Assembly (NCBI RefSeq): GCF_024868665.1
Contig: NC_079906.1
Coordinates: forward strand, 10,674,833 to 10,738,832
Direction: 5' to 3'
Length of the DNA stretch: 64,000 nt
Source: Triplophysa rosa
Taxonomy: Eukaryota; Chordata; Actinopteri; Cypriniformes; Nemacheilidae
Shown here: positions 27,401 to 42,400 of the stretch, one piece after another
Position numbering within the stretch: the stretch's first letter is position 1
How the letters are laid out: every line of letters starts with the position of its first letter
The notes under the pieces: generated by a model
What the model was told of the DNA's origin: nothing
The model's database searches: none
Seen by the model: the letters and a program-made list of their open reading frames with translations, nothing else
Made by a program: the position numbers and the translations under genes

Positions 27401-30400
27401 AAATAAATTATTAAAAAAATAAATGCTAAAATATGCTACAAACCGTCTAACTAATATAAGAAAATATGATGCATATTTATTATTTATCGCTGCTTATTTA
27501 TGAAGAACCCAGACCGTTTAAAAACGGAAAGATAATGAAGGCCCTTCAGAAAGAGCAGACTTCAAGGTCTAACTTCATGGGTAAGGAACAGGAAGCAATT
27601 ATTGCAATTTCATACTTTACCCTAATTTTCTTTGAATATTCAGCCATTGTTTGCTGCTCCACTAAGACATCATGAGGTATTGGGAGGCCTTCAGGACTGT
27701 TCAGTGCTCGATAGTGCAGACAGCAAAGGGCTGAACTCAACGTGCCCAGAGGCAAAGAAAAATAAAGCAACTTGTCAGCCAAACAGATGTGTGAGGGGCA
27801 TTGCTAATGCATCTAAATGTAAAAACGACAAATAGGATTCAATAAATCCTGTATACAGCTACCAATCTTTTTCACTGACATTAAATAAAAGCCAATAATA
27901 TATATTTGTAGGAGCCAACTCATACCTCAATAGATTTTGACCATAACATGATTCAGAAAGGTCAGTAAACCAAAAAAGCTATAACTATTAGGCAATAAAC
28001 ACGCAATATTGTGAATTAACAGTAAACATTTAAAGGTCAAGTGTATGAAATTTAGTGGCATCTAGTGGTGAGGTTACGAATTGCAGCCGACGGCTCACTC
28101 CACCCCTCCTTTTTGAAGCACTACGGTGGCTGACAAAGAACTAAGACGTCATCACGTTTTCGCTTCTTTGCCGAAGGAGATGGCGTATTTACGAAATGTG
28201 CTCTGTAGAGCAGTTTGTGTGTTTAGGGCTACTGTAGAAACAACATTGTGAATTCCATGCAAGGGGACCCGCGGTGTATGTAGATAGAAATAGCTCATTC
28301 TAATGTAATAAAAACATAACGCTTCATCATGTAAGGTCTTTATACACATAGTTTACATAGTCTGAACACATAGTTACGTACATTATATTGCATTTATCTC
28401 AATAGATCCTCCAAAAAATACACAGTGGTACTCTAACTGGCAATATAATGCCAACAGCAATCCAAAAAAAATGATAATTACCTTATAACATATCATGTTT
28501 TGAGACTTACAGTTTATATACAGCCAACATTACAAAGTAATGGAAGAAATTCAAAAGCAAGCTAACGGAAAAAACATTAAGCCATTTATGTTAATATCAC
28601 AATGTTAAAAATTGCTCCCAGCAGCTTTGATGATAATGCAGAAATAAGGCTGCATTCATTTCCTTAGAAAATTGGATGTACCCTGCGAAGAGCGTCACCT
28701 GTGTGCAAAAACCTTTTTTTTACCAAAATTATGCAAATAAACTTAATTTCAATATGTATGAACAGTGTGACGGTGCGTCTCATCCGTTTCCTTGGCAGAG
28801 CTATTAAGCATTTCTCTCAGAGCATATAGGGTTGAAATCGAAGGCGTAAAAGCAAAAAGGCATAAAAACGTTGCTTCTAAAGATTTCTCCCAGCAGGATA
28901 TGATCCATTGCAATCTCATTTATAGATTTTTCAAATCTTACCATGATTGTTATTAGGATCTCTCTGTGAGCGCTACTATTATGAGCAGACATACAGTACA
29001 CCATCACAAATCACTAAATGTATAGCTGTATTAATTCATTATCCTGACTGTGATATGAATAGAGGAGCGCATTAGGCTCTTCAGACCTGCAGAGAGTCAT
29101 AAGACGACATTAACATTTCATCCAGAAATAAATCCAAGTTTGTAACACACAATTCAAATGTATAATAATGTTTTTATTAAACATGAAAAACTAACAAGCA
29201 ACCTGAGCTTTGCAACAACCAAATGCTTCTAAAAGTTTGGACAATAAAGTCCAAAAGGATCACTTTTCTCCATCTCTAAAGGCTTGTTATGAAACGCAGA
29301 CGATGTTCCACATCTCTCACGGGCACTGACTTCTTGACACGGCCAATAAACACAGCTAACAGCGTGAGCAGCCAGACCTTTTTTCATTAAAAATGCCACG
29401 AGACGCACCAAGGAGTGATCAGAAGAGCATCTTTTGCCAAGATGAAAACCAGACAAACGGCAGGAAGACCATCATTTCCTATCCATAAAGAAACAGACAT
29501 CATGTGTGAATATTAAACTCAACTGCACAATCGACAGTTTGAGCTGTGGCAGCCAAGAAACCTTATTTTTCTACTGCAGTAAACCAGCCGAGGGCTTGCG
29601 GGAACGTCTATAAGGCCAAATTTAGTTTGAGAAAACAATCTGTGAGCTCCTGCTGCTGGGGTCAACACAAAACGATCATCCGCTGACAGTTTCTACTGTA
29701 GGGTCTGATAAAACGGAGGGTGGGCGAGAAAACATTTCCAGTGCTGTCAAGATCAATCAGTCCATCAGTAAAACGGAGCTGACTCACTATAGAAACGTGG
29801 CACTTTTTTGTGAATGGTTACGAGCAAAGCAAAATGGCTCAAGCATCAACCTGATGGCATTTGAGAAATTCAGCGAGGCTATTGAAACTGGTAAGAAACG
29901 TTCTTGGGTTATTAAAGCTACAACAAATGATCTGGCATTTTAAAAGGCAAATCTCACAGCACCCGAGTCTATTTATTATGGGATTTCTGTTGTGTACGTG
30001 CGGGACTGTGCATCGTCTGGGGTATGAGTATTTACACCACTAATGAATCGCTGCCGTCGCAAATAGAGAAGTTCATCACATTTCGGAAAACCTTATTAAA
30101 TCAAGTGTCAACATTTCCACTATAAACTGTAATCCCATGCGAGCTGCTGAAAAGTCATTGATCTCCTGTAACTCTGCAGGTCTGGTACACACAAAATACA
30201 TTTGAAAAGCTCTGCCCAAGCCACCATGTAGTGCTATTAGTAGCACATTACATATTAAAATTAATATTGATTGTGTGTTGAAGCATAGTGGCCATTTTCT
30301 CACAGCTATAATAATATAACAATAATACTAATAATATTGTTAATAATACTAATTACATAAATGCGATATAATATGATATATACTGTATATGATAATAATA

Positions 30401-33400
30401 ATAAAATACATTATTATTATTACTATCATTAATAACTATGTTTTCATCACACAAGTAATAATGTATGTGCAATAATAATTAATATTAATACACACAAATC
30501 TGTACATTTCTTATTATTACTACTACTACTACTAATAATAACGCTAAAAATAAACCAATATTTATTATTATTGTTGCTTTTATTGTCATGTATGTATTAC
30601 TACAACTTTTACTACTACTACAACTACTACTACCAATAACAACAACAATTATTACTATAACTATAATTATTATTATTACAAGTCATAATAATAATAAAAA
30701 TATGTTATTATTAATATGAGGATCATCATTATTTTATCAATAAAAAAAATAGGATTACACCTTAAAGTTTGATTTGCAATATTTTCAAACTACACTTCTT
30801 TTCTAAACTGGGACATCCATGATTACAAAGATGAACTCCAGAAGCACACTAGGCCATTTCTGAATCGCACACACAGACTGAGAGAGAGTCGGTAGTGTAG
30901 CCAGCAGGAGGGCTGCGGCAGACACCTTTCATCCCAGACCCCAGCAGGTGAGTGGCTGTGAACACAGAGAGTAGAAGAAAGTGGGGGATCTAGTCCCCCG
31001 TCGGATGCTGCTAAGAACGCCAAGTTACAACAGATGATAAGATTTCATCATCCAGTCAGACGAGGAGCCCAAAAGCCGGACTGAACGGTGCGCTGCGTTC
31101 GCCAGAGAGCTGGTGGCGGGCAACAACCTGTAACTTTTTAATTATTTTTACTTTCTGTCTCAGGTAGTTATTGAGTTTATACTCCCTCACGCTGCACATA
31201 TCGGAAAGCCGGGAGTGCAGTAATCTGACTGCAAAGAAGTGAGATGAATGCCCATCTTAGTACTCAGTACCAAAACCTGTAACAGTAAAGGATTGTACTA
31301 ACAAGATCATTGGTATGATTCCCAGAGAATGCATTCAAAAAATGATCTTGCCTGCACTGTTAGTCCTTTTGGATAAATGTCTGCCAAATGCATAAATGTA
31401 AAATGTACTTTTGAGATTCGAGACGATGCTGACTCGTTCCCGGCCAGAGGTCACCCTCATTCCATCTGATGGAGAGAAATTTATTTTATTTTTTGCTTAA
31501 CTAGCTCCCTGAGGAATTTATGAAAGAGTGTTAACAGGCCCCTGTGCTAATATTACCAGCACCTGAAAGAGGCGAGCAAAGAAGAAATGATCATGCAAAT
31601 GGAAAAATCGCTTCAATCAGTCCACTCTCTTTGCATTTCAATGCGCCGGCATATGCTTTAATGAAATGCTTTCTCCTATCGTCTCTTTCCCTCGCGCTGA
31701 CCTCCGCCATCCCTCGGCTACGACGCTCATGCAGATTTTTTCCACAGTCTGAGGTCATGTGAGGTGCTGGCCTTACGCTACTACGTGGAGAGCTGTGAAC
31801 GCTCCATCTCGAGCAAGTACCTTTGTGTGACATTTCCCAGAGTTCTGGAAGGCAGTGATGCAAGCACACTTAATTACAGTGAGCCAATCAAACGATTAAT
31901 TAACCAATTCTATTACAGCCACAGGAGAGAAAAAACTGATATTTAACAGTGTAGACAAGCTATACGCTTCATCAGTATGTGCAGTCCCTTGGAATCGAAC
32001 CCGTGACCTTGTCATTGCTAGCGGCATGCTCCACCAGTTGAACTATAGAAAACCTAAATCGTGTTTTTCTAGATAATAAGCCATCTTTAATGCTTCATTA
32101 TATGCAGTATGTGAAATATAAAAAAAAGAAACAGGAAGTGCTTATGGTGTTGTCTACACTTTGCAAAATAAATATCTTTCATTGCAATCCACAAATAAGA
32201 TTTTATTGTACATTGAAGACTCTAATACAGAGCTTCCATTCCTTCGTCTGCAATGTGGTAGGTACATAGGTATTAGGTGCTGTGCGTTTTTATTGTGTGC
32301 GCAAAAAACTCAAGAGATCGACAAAAACGCTAGGTATTCGGTTTGCCCACAAAGCAATAATCTATATGTTCAATGAAGTGGAAAACAAGCTTTAATAGCA
32401 ATCTGCTTTTTATTAAAACACTAGATCAGCCATCATTTTTAAGCTTGCTACCAATAATGTACCCGAGCTGTCCAAATCCAAGTTCTTCAACAAAGAACAA
32501 AGAAGTTTTAACATCAATGCAGGTAAGTATTAAAGGGATAGTTCACCCCCCCCCAAAAAATTGTTTTAAATATAATTTATCTCATGTCATTTCAAACGGG
32601 CATCACTATCTTTCCTCAGCAGAACACAAAAGAAGATATGTTTTTTTAAAGATTGTTGGTAACCAAACCATGGCGGTACCCATTGACTTGCATTGGTTTT
32701 GTGTCCATACAATAGAAATGAATGCGTAATGCCGTTGTTTGGTTACCAACTTTCTGTAAAATATTTTCTTTTGTGTTCTGCAGAAGAAAGAAAGTCATAC
32801 AGATTTGACATGACAAAAGGGTGAGCGAATGATGACAGAATTTTCATTTTTTGATGAACTATCCAAGAGTTTGAACTTGAATGAACAGCTTGCACATTTA
32901 CACCTACAACAACACTGCAACCCTTTCTAAATACTATTACTCTAATATTTGTGTATTTCTTAATGGGGTCTTTTCACAGATCGGTCAGTGAAGAGACTCC
33001 TGTAACCACAAGAATACTGAGGATAATCAGAACATGAAATTGTGTCACTATTAAATTTTTTAAGAAGGTGCCCATAAGATAAAAAAATGAAAAAAGGACA
33101 AGGGGGGACTAGGTGGAATATTCAGATTTGATCAAAGGTGATAATTGGCCTGAGGAGATTGAGAAGCAGTGCATTAAAGGATTGAGGTCAATTTAAGATT
33201 CAGCCAACAAGAATTTAATTGAAACGATGAATTCAGCCGAACTGCATTTCAACTTATGTCTAGCTGACAGGTAAATGACATTGGCCTTCAACTTGATCTG
33301 AAATAAAAAATCTATTTTACAGGAAACGACTTACCAAGTAGGGCAGACATGTTCTGGAAGATTCTGAGAAGCTCTGGAGTAATGGCAGAGCTGTTCTCCA

Positions 33401-36400
33401 ATGTCACCAACCTGCATAAACACAGTCAGCCTTGTTACTCAGTCATTGTGACACAAACGATGAAAAACCTACAAATAATAGTAATACGACAATAAAAGAA
33501 CTGTGCTTTTAGTGTCCATGGAAACACTACAGTGGCAGCCATTCATAAAAAAGGTGGCTTCAAACTGAACAGCTTCCATCTTTAAACAAAACAGATGATC
33601 TTTCATAAAAGCCTTCCGCAAAATAGATGGATGCCGGTAAATTTGTTGAAGTGCTGCTATTTCGGATGCGGTGGCTACAGAGGAGTCTTTGTGCACGTCG
33701 CTTTATTGTACGGAATGACTCTCCTTGTCTAGATTCGAGACAGATCGAGTGGGGCTGACAAATGAACGGTGGAAAAGATCAAACCGAGACCGTGCGAGTC
33801 TGAAGCTTTGAACTAGAAAAATAAACCTCATCGAAGAGATGAATGAAAAGAAACAAAACGGAACGCGTGAGAAATGAGCGCACAGAAAGGATATGAAGGG
33901 AGAAATCTATGATGGGGCCTATTATTGTAAAAGATATCGATCTGAAACGCAGGGAGCGTCGTGTGAACTCCAAGATGAAGATGACAAATTCATTTACCCG
34001 TGAAATTCCTCCTGACTCAGCGTCTTCGTATCGCGTAATGTTGGGGCCGGCCACTTACACAGAGTGGCACTAAAAAATAGGCTGGCCGCTGTGATCCATG
34101 CTATCATTCGCATCAGGACAGACAATGTTTTTTTTCAAGCATTATGTGTGTCAGTGGCTGTCAGAGTGAGGATGCAAAAAACAGAGAAACAGACGTAAAC
34201 TGGGATCCCATTTAGATTGAGGGCAGTTTATACCACTGATAGCTTCAACTTTGGTCCGGAAATTGTTTGAACAATGTCAAAAGATAAACGGATGGTTTGA
34301 CTTCTGACATGCGTATACTTTGTCACATTATTGACATGTGTGATTTTAATTATGATGAGGACTTGTATTCCTGCTTAATATGCAGTCAATGACATCTGCT
34401 GGTTTATTCCGCTGAAAAGTGGCGCTCGTGCTCAACGCATGGCGTGAGGTTAGGGGCGGATTTGTGTTCAGTAGTGTTTTTTTTATCTTTTTGAATACCA
34501 TTTGGTGATGCTAGTGAACATCTCACCTTTATCACTTTGTCTGGAAGCGTGCACAATTCTTATATTTTTACAATATCTACGTGCTTAAAAGACTTCATAA
34601 ATAGACACAAAGCAAGGCAGTGTGGTCCAAATTAAAGGTGTCATCTCGAAAATTTAAATAATTTTGAAATCAACACCCACACAAACAATTTCTGTTCTCT
34701 GTGTGTGTGTTAAAAAAAACGTTATTATATTGTGTTTGCACAGTAATATGTTGTTTTGCATAGTCCTGGCAGTTGATGAGACCGATTACACAACACCACA
34801 ACAATCTCTTAACTAATCAGCAAAAGGGGGCACATTCACCCATGATGGGGGGGACACTGCAAAAACAACACATTTTGTGTTCAGTTAAGGACAACACATT
34901 TTGTCAACATGCCTCTGTGTGTTTTGTGTTACTCTGAACTCAACTTGTGTTGTCCCTTTCATTTATTTAATACAAAATGTGTTAAAATGACACCATGTGT
35001 TAAAAAGCATAACACAAACAGAGTGTTGATTATTAACACATCCTTTTTGAGAGTGAAGAGGAGAGGAAGAGTTTGTTATTTTGAGGGTGGAGCAATGAGA
35101 AAGAAATTATTTAGTTTGGGTATTGATTTCAAATCTCCACAGCGTTTATCCGAAATCCCTCACTGCACCTTTAAAGGGCTTCTTACATTTTGTTTTACAA
35201 AAAAATTAAATTCTGAAATTAATTCCTCACCCTCAAGTCATCCCACACCCGTGAGACCTTCCTTCATCTTTGGAACACAAATTAAGATTGTTTTAACAAA
35301 ATCAAGAGCACAAAACAGTCACATGGAGTATTTTAAAAATGCCTTTACAACATTTCAGCACCTTGAAAGTGGTAGTTGCAATGCTGTGTATGGAGGTCAG
35401 AAAGCTCTTGAACTTTATCAAAAATATCTCAATTTGTGTTGTGAAGAGGAACGACGGTCTTGCGGGTGTGGAATGACTTAAGGGTAAGTAAATAATGACA
35501 AAGGTTTTAAACAACATCGATGCAAATAAATGATAAAAGAACATTGCTGAGTAAACTATTTCTTGCACACAGCAAAACAAAATGCTTATGTGTTCAAGAT
35601 GTTCACATTTCTTTTTCTCATCCAAAAAGCAAAGAGGCCTTCTTTTGATGCCTGTAGCGCAAGCAGTATTCTATTTATGTTCACGACACAAAATGCTAAT
35701 TTCTGTTTAATATCTGATACTCAGGAGGACCAGCGCAGGTATATCTGCATTGGTTGCTATAGTAACGATATATACGCATGATCAAAGTGCCAACACGTGA
35801 CTTTCGTCGCTGACAACAGAGCCAACCGGCTTAATGAAGAGATCTCGAAATACACTATCGCCACACGTACACCATAATGACAATCAGCCGAGCTGAACTC
35901 ACATTCAGACACTCGTGCGACTTGATTTCAATTCATTGTCACTCAAATTGTAATGCTGATAAAACCATTTATAATAAATAATATTTTTTATACGGTTTTT
36001 TGTATTTAAAATAATTAATAAACGTGAATATAGTGCTTTTAGACTTTTGGACCCCCACTGCACATGTTGGTTCTTGAATGTTGTTTAGCTGTCAACACCT
36101 GACAATACAATATTAAATATAGTATTTTTAAGTATTTATAATCAGAAATGTAAATAAAGATCACAGAAATTATTTAAATAGAAATAAAACACATCTGTTT
36201 CAAAGCTTATAGCAGAAGACCAGTACAATAGAAACTTAATTTTATGTCTTTATAAATGCATTACATTTATTGATTGATCAGAATTATCAGATCTCTCTCC
36301 ATCTACCGAATCACGCTGCTGTCAGTCTATCAGACTATACAGAAAGCAGGTAAATCTATAAAAAAACGAGATGACATAAAATCAACACAACATTGACATT

Positions 36401-39400
36401 TCAGCATTGGGGTCTCCCTGATATGTATACAGTCCACACACAGATAAAACAAACCTGTGACAGCATACGAATACAGAGAACATTAAGTATTAATCATACA
36501 GATGCAGAAACACAACACAGCCCTGACAACATGAAACATTTAGAGCAGTAGTTCTCAAACTGGGGGCCGTAGCCCCTGGGGGGGGGGATGGGGGGGGCGA
36601 GATGGATCCAGAGGGCCACAGATTTTGTGGCATTTTATGAAATATAGAAATTGATCATAGATTTTATGCAATCAAACATCAGAAAAATAAGACCACCAGA
36701 CAAAAGAATTGATGTTTCAGCATTGTATAACCAAATATGTTTTTGTTTAAATAAAAATGTTAAATTTAAGATTATAAGTCTTTATTTGGGGGGCCGCAAA
36801 GCGATGCACTCTACACAAAGGGAGCCTTACAACGAAAAATTTTGAGAACCACTCATTTAGAGAATATATAAACAGAGCAAAACCCTAAGAGACACTCGCC
36901 AGAACATAGCGTCAGTCCACCAGCTACAAATGTGGACATCTGCTTGTTCTTCATTATTACAAAATTCCATTTTTTTAAAGAATAAAAGTAATCAAATCTA
37001 TCAAGAATGTCAACAAATGGAATTATGGCACATTATGTTATATTATGTTCTTATGAAATATTTTACAATGTCACCCGTGGGGTCTCAATTCCACATAAGG
37101 TCATTAAAGATGCAGCTGAAGCAGCGAGAAACTTTGAATCATATCTTATTTACAGTAGCAATGTTTTTTTTTTAAATATAGGCCTATTAGCCTGTTTTTC
37201 TAAAATAATTTGAAATCTAAAAAATGTGTCATAGCCCAAAAAAGCATGTAACACCGCTGGCATTGGTAGCTAATTGGGATATTTCTAATAAGTACCAAAT
37301 GATTTCCTTGTGTGCTGGCCACTGGCCGGCTGCTTTACATTCACTTTTTAAACCAACTTGTATATAAAAAAATATTATTAATGTAAAGACATTAATATGT
37401 AGGCACAACATATATTTATATGCAAAACAATTTCAGGTGTTTAAGCATCAGCCTTTATATCAACAACTTTTTAAGCCACTTTGACTGGAAGTGCACGGCA
37501 AAAAAAAAAAAAATGAAAAAAGAGACTTCAACCTAGCTTAGACCTTTGAAGACTTACCAGAGTTCAAGCCCATCTTCCAGCAGGTAAACATGAGGGGGCT
37601 GTGAAACATCTGTGCTCAGCTGGATAACAGGTAGAAGGAAGGGATACAGATTCTTGCTTTCCGCTCCCAGGCCCTGGAATAACACCAAAAGTTTTCAATA
37701 CATCATACTGTACCACGGTATGTTTACACACACGCATGCACGCACGCACAAACATAATTCTGTCATTATTTACTGTACTTACTCTCTTGATGTTAAATGA
37801 TGACGTGTGTTTTTTACCTTCAGCAAAACACTCAAGAAATATTGAAGAATCTTAACAAATGCAACAACAGTTCATATTGACCTTGTATGTTAAGCTCCAA
37901 AAGGACAAAAAAGCAAACAAACAAAAAAATTGTTTTAGATTGCTGTCTTTTTTTCCTGAGTTTAACATCCCATGGTTACGACGAACTGTCCTTGTATTGA
38001 AAAAAACCTGCAAGATTCTTTCAAAATGTCTTTTTGTGATTCACAGAAAATACAACAGCATACACATTTGGAACAACATGAGGGGGAGTAAATAATGACA
38101 AAATCATTTCATCTGAATAATACGTTTAAATGTAACAAGCTAGAGATGAACAAAGTGTTTAATATGCCCTGAAAATACGGCATGTTATATCAGCCGTTCA
38201 ACAAGTAGTACAATTCAACAAGTAGTAGCATAAAGAAAAACATTTGTATTCCGAGAAATATGATAACAGGCTTTCAAGAGAATTTCAAGGAACATTGCTA
38301 TTTGAAATTCTACTCTCAGCTAAAATTTAGTTTTATTCCACCTTACAGTCGAACACAAAGAGCATCATTTTCATTCTGAAAAGCGGCAGGTGCAATATTC
38401 TACTATTGCTGCTCTCCACTAAGGGAATCTCACAAACACACGGCCGCTCTCTGTGCGTTCTCGAGTTTATTCGAAGGCCCTGCGCGGGAGGTCGTGCTCT
38501 AGAGCATCCGTGCTCTCCCCGGGGGTGAGATACGTCTACTCAGCCTCTGAATGATGAGAGCTCATTGCAAAGACCACCGGCAAGGGCTCTTGAGTTCAGG
38601 GCATGACTGCCTTCGACAGTCTGCTGATTCTGAGCTGTCCATCAAAGTCACATGGAGAGAAAGCTCTGAGGGGCTTAGACAGGCTAGACTGTAGCATCTG
38701 CAGGACCCAGGTGATGCTTTTGTTACTGTCATGGGCCAATGATGAAAACAACAAACAGAAGGCAAGGAAACCAACCGCAGGCATGAAGAGTCATAACTTG
38801 GCAAGCAGAAAGGCAAGAAAGTGAGCTATGCGGTTTTCTGAAAATTGAGACAAACAGAGGAACTTTGATGACACTGTAATGCTTTACTGTTGCCTGTTTG
38901 TCATTTGTATCGTTTCTAGAAATGTTTTTTGTTAGATTTGACTACAATAATACAATTGACAACAATAAAACTTTTAAAGACAAAGTTACACGACCCATTT
39001 AACAAATTGTTAATTTAATAAAATAAACATACAACAAAATTCAACAAATCAATGCAATTTTAATACAGTACAATAATAATATACTGTAAATCAACATTAA
39101 TATAAACTAAATATAAATAGTTGTAATATTAGCTATTAGCCAGATCGATAAACAAACTCAGACCAGAAGTTATCTTCCATCCAGGCACGTGCGTCCGATG
39201 AAACGTCAATAAAATAGATCCAAAATAGGCTCAATTAATTTTTTATTTATTTATTATGCAAAATAATATATATATATATATTTTTTAAATTTATATTTGC
39301 AATGTTGCCAATTTCACTGAACAAAGCAACACACACACAAAAATAAAACAGCTAAAAAATAGGCTTCATGTTTTAACAAAATAATAATTTGTTTTATTTA

Positions 39401-42400
39401 ATTTGGCAATGTTGCAAAATTTACTCATTTGTTAAGCATGTTCAATTTGTTAAAAAGTACATGTCAAAAATAAGGAGTTTTTCCCAACCTTCCCTCAGCA
39501 AATAGTTGGCCAAATACATTTTCCCGCCCACAAACTCAAATCATTAGTTGAGCCAATGTTTTGCAATGTGTAAAACTGGCAAAAAAGCTCATAAGCATTA
39601 CGTTTCTATAGCATCACTGTTTATATTATTGTATACTGAAGTTGTCTCTGCCTATTAAACTCGATTTGAAGAAAATATTTTATGAACAATAAAGCTACAC
39701 ACTTTACCTTTAAACATGATCCAATCACTGTAAGACACTTCCTTAAGTATTCTATTAATATCGTATTGCTTTATTTTAGTATGTTTGCATGTTTTTACAT
39801 AAAAAGCAAGCAGTAACCGATCATACATTTTGGAAATTTTGCTTTCCCGAAAAACGTGTTTCCAAATACCTGCTCCATCCATAACAGCGGCCAATTCCAG
39901 GGCCACAGCACGAGCCAAAGCAATTTAGCTTCCACGGGTCAACAAATCACATCCAAATGTGCAGCAAATACCGCATCTGTTTTTGGACATCTGCCAGAGA
40001 TATGCTTTTGGGGAGGGACCCATGATAGGGCCCATTTAAGGATGATTGACTTTGAATGCTTGCTGGTAATATTGTCTCTTCAGCATTCTGCGGCAGGCAT
40101 GACAGGAGCAGCTGTGATACCATATGGCTGGCAGTGGAGGCCACAGAAAACACAAACAAACGCAAGGTTAATAGCAAACTGTTGATGGCGGGTGGTAAGA
40201 TATGCCAGTCTTGGATTGACACAATAGATGGTTTCATTTTAATATGCAAATCGCACAGTTTATGCTGGTCAACTAAGCTGTCAGATTTTTGGAAGTATGC
40301 AAATTTCGGACAAGCCTCGGGGCGAAATCTCAAACTGATTCATGTGGTTGTCTACTGTGATTTACAAGTATTGAAGACACGGTAATGAAGGGTCTTCGGT
40401 GTGAGCAGAAAGTGGTAATACGCAAGATGTGGTTTCTGAAGCACAGAGCACTTTCAAAGACAAAGAACGGCTCAATCAAGCTGAAGATTGTTTCATAACT
40501 CTCTTCAGAGAAATGTTTATAAACTCGAAAATTAAACATTGACACTGATCCATGCTAGTATAAATCAGCGTTTGTACATTACATACAGTATAGAAGTGGT
40601 TACAAGTAAGGACAAGTCAAGGACCCTTAAACCATTTAGTTGTAAATGACAATATGTAAGGAATAATGTACATCCAGCTGGTTGGTATCGTTAAATAAAC
40701 CTATACGGGGGGGGGGCAGAATGTGTATTCTCCAGCTGATTACACGGCTACTTGAAAAAATAAGTAAACACCTTTTTATCAGTAAATATTACTATTATTA
40801 TTATTGTTATATATTATTATCATTATTATTATTTGAATAAAAAAATATTAAAAACATCCGCCTCTGACTAGAGGTCCACGGTCCATGACTGTGAAGTGAA
40901 TCGAAAATAGGATATATGGCAGTAACCGTGATTTTAAAAACCATGATTATCGATATCATAATATTGTAAATAATTCAGCACAAACAATTTTGTTATAAAA
41001 GCCAGAGTGGTAACAAACTCTCTTTTTGTCCCCTCTACGCTTGTATTTAAAGTGTGATTCATTGAACAAATAAAAAACAAAATGCACTAAATTAATATTT
41101 AAGACGAATTTGACTGAGAGCATCATTTATTATTTGAAACAAAAGATATTATGATAATATCATCATTGTGGATTTTGTCACGATAATCACGTAGTGAAAA
41201 TCTGATATTGTGACACCCCTAGTAAAAACTACAGTACTGGCTTATCAAAAATGCCCTTCACTATGTCCTGTCCAAACTTTCTAATTCAACAGAACATACA
41301 TCACAACAGTAAAGAAAACTGCGCTCGCTTTGCATCATTTAGAGGACACAGAGAGCCTATTTATGCCTGGTCACTTCATGCGTTTTCTCTGATCGGATAG
41401 CTATCCGATCGTGAAAAGACCAGGTGTAAATGCCCTCTGAAACGCATTCGAGACGGATTTAAATCCGATCGCTCAAACCACTTCATGAGGTGGTCTGGGA
41501 TGCATTCCAGGCAAAACTGATCATGTCTAAATGCATCTGGTTGTTAAAAACACATATATCAGTGCGAGCGCTTAACTCCTCCCAAACGCATGTATGTTGC
41601 TCGCAAGTTAGCCGCGCCTGAGGCAAATAAACCACTAAAACAGCCGGGGAATGGATGGAGCAGCCACGAAACGCAGACACTCGTTGCGGCAACGCGCTGG
41701 GGCTATTTACATGTGTGGTTGTAGACGTGGTTAGGATGAGAGCGCTGAGATCTCGTCATCCTTTAGAACGCGACTTGTGGTTTTTCTGCAAAGGCATGAT
41801 GCCACGAGAGTACCAGCGCTTTGGAAGAGAGAATGTTACAATACGAGTTTTGCATGCATTTTTAGACATGACTGCATTTGCAGAGGTAAATAAAGCAAAA
41901 CAACAGTCCCTGTCATTTCATTTTGGCGGAAATAAAGAGTTAACATTTGCATTTTGCGCGTGAATAAAAGATCGGATTCATATCCGTTCAGCTGAGACGC
42001 ATTTATGTGGCTAAGTGTAAATGCATTGGTTTTAATAAATCTGATAGCTATCCGATCAGAGAAAACGCCCAGGTGACCAGGTGTAAATAGGCTCAGAGAG
42101 TCACAACCCAGCATGTGGTTTTCAATCTTTTTCCAAGTTTTTTAAAGTCACAAATTGTAAAAAAGTGCGAAAAAGTCATTCCTGCATTACAACAGTGTTG
42201 CTCTTTTGATCTCTTGGTTAAACCAAGTTCAAGACATGCGTTTTAACACAGTCCCTGGACACTTAAAATCTAAGTATCACCTCAGGGGCTAAGCGACACC
42301 GAAACAGCTCCTGAAGCTCATAGCAAGAAAAAACGGAATCAAATGAGCAGCTTGCAAGACCCCACGTGGCGGAAGATAGACAACCACTGCGGCAATTTTC

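Noticed and set aside
31981..32046. Possible tRNA gene (A and B boxes)
   Set aside because: The boxes are present but there is no closing acceptor stem, and the sequence continues into a SINE body.
34909..35481. Longest open frame in the window (190 codons, plus strand)
   Set aside because: It runs through two non-coding repeats (34855-35055 and 35190-35510), has no recognisable domain and lies in an IPO11 intron.
40868..41221. Complete hAT element
   Set aside because: Only the right end (GTGACACCCCTAG) is convincing; no matching left end or target duplication was found.
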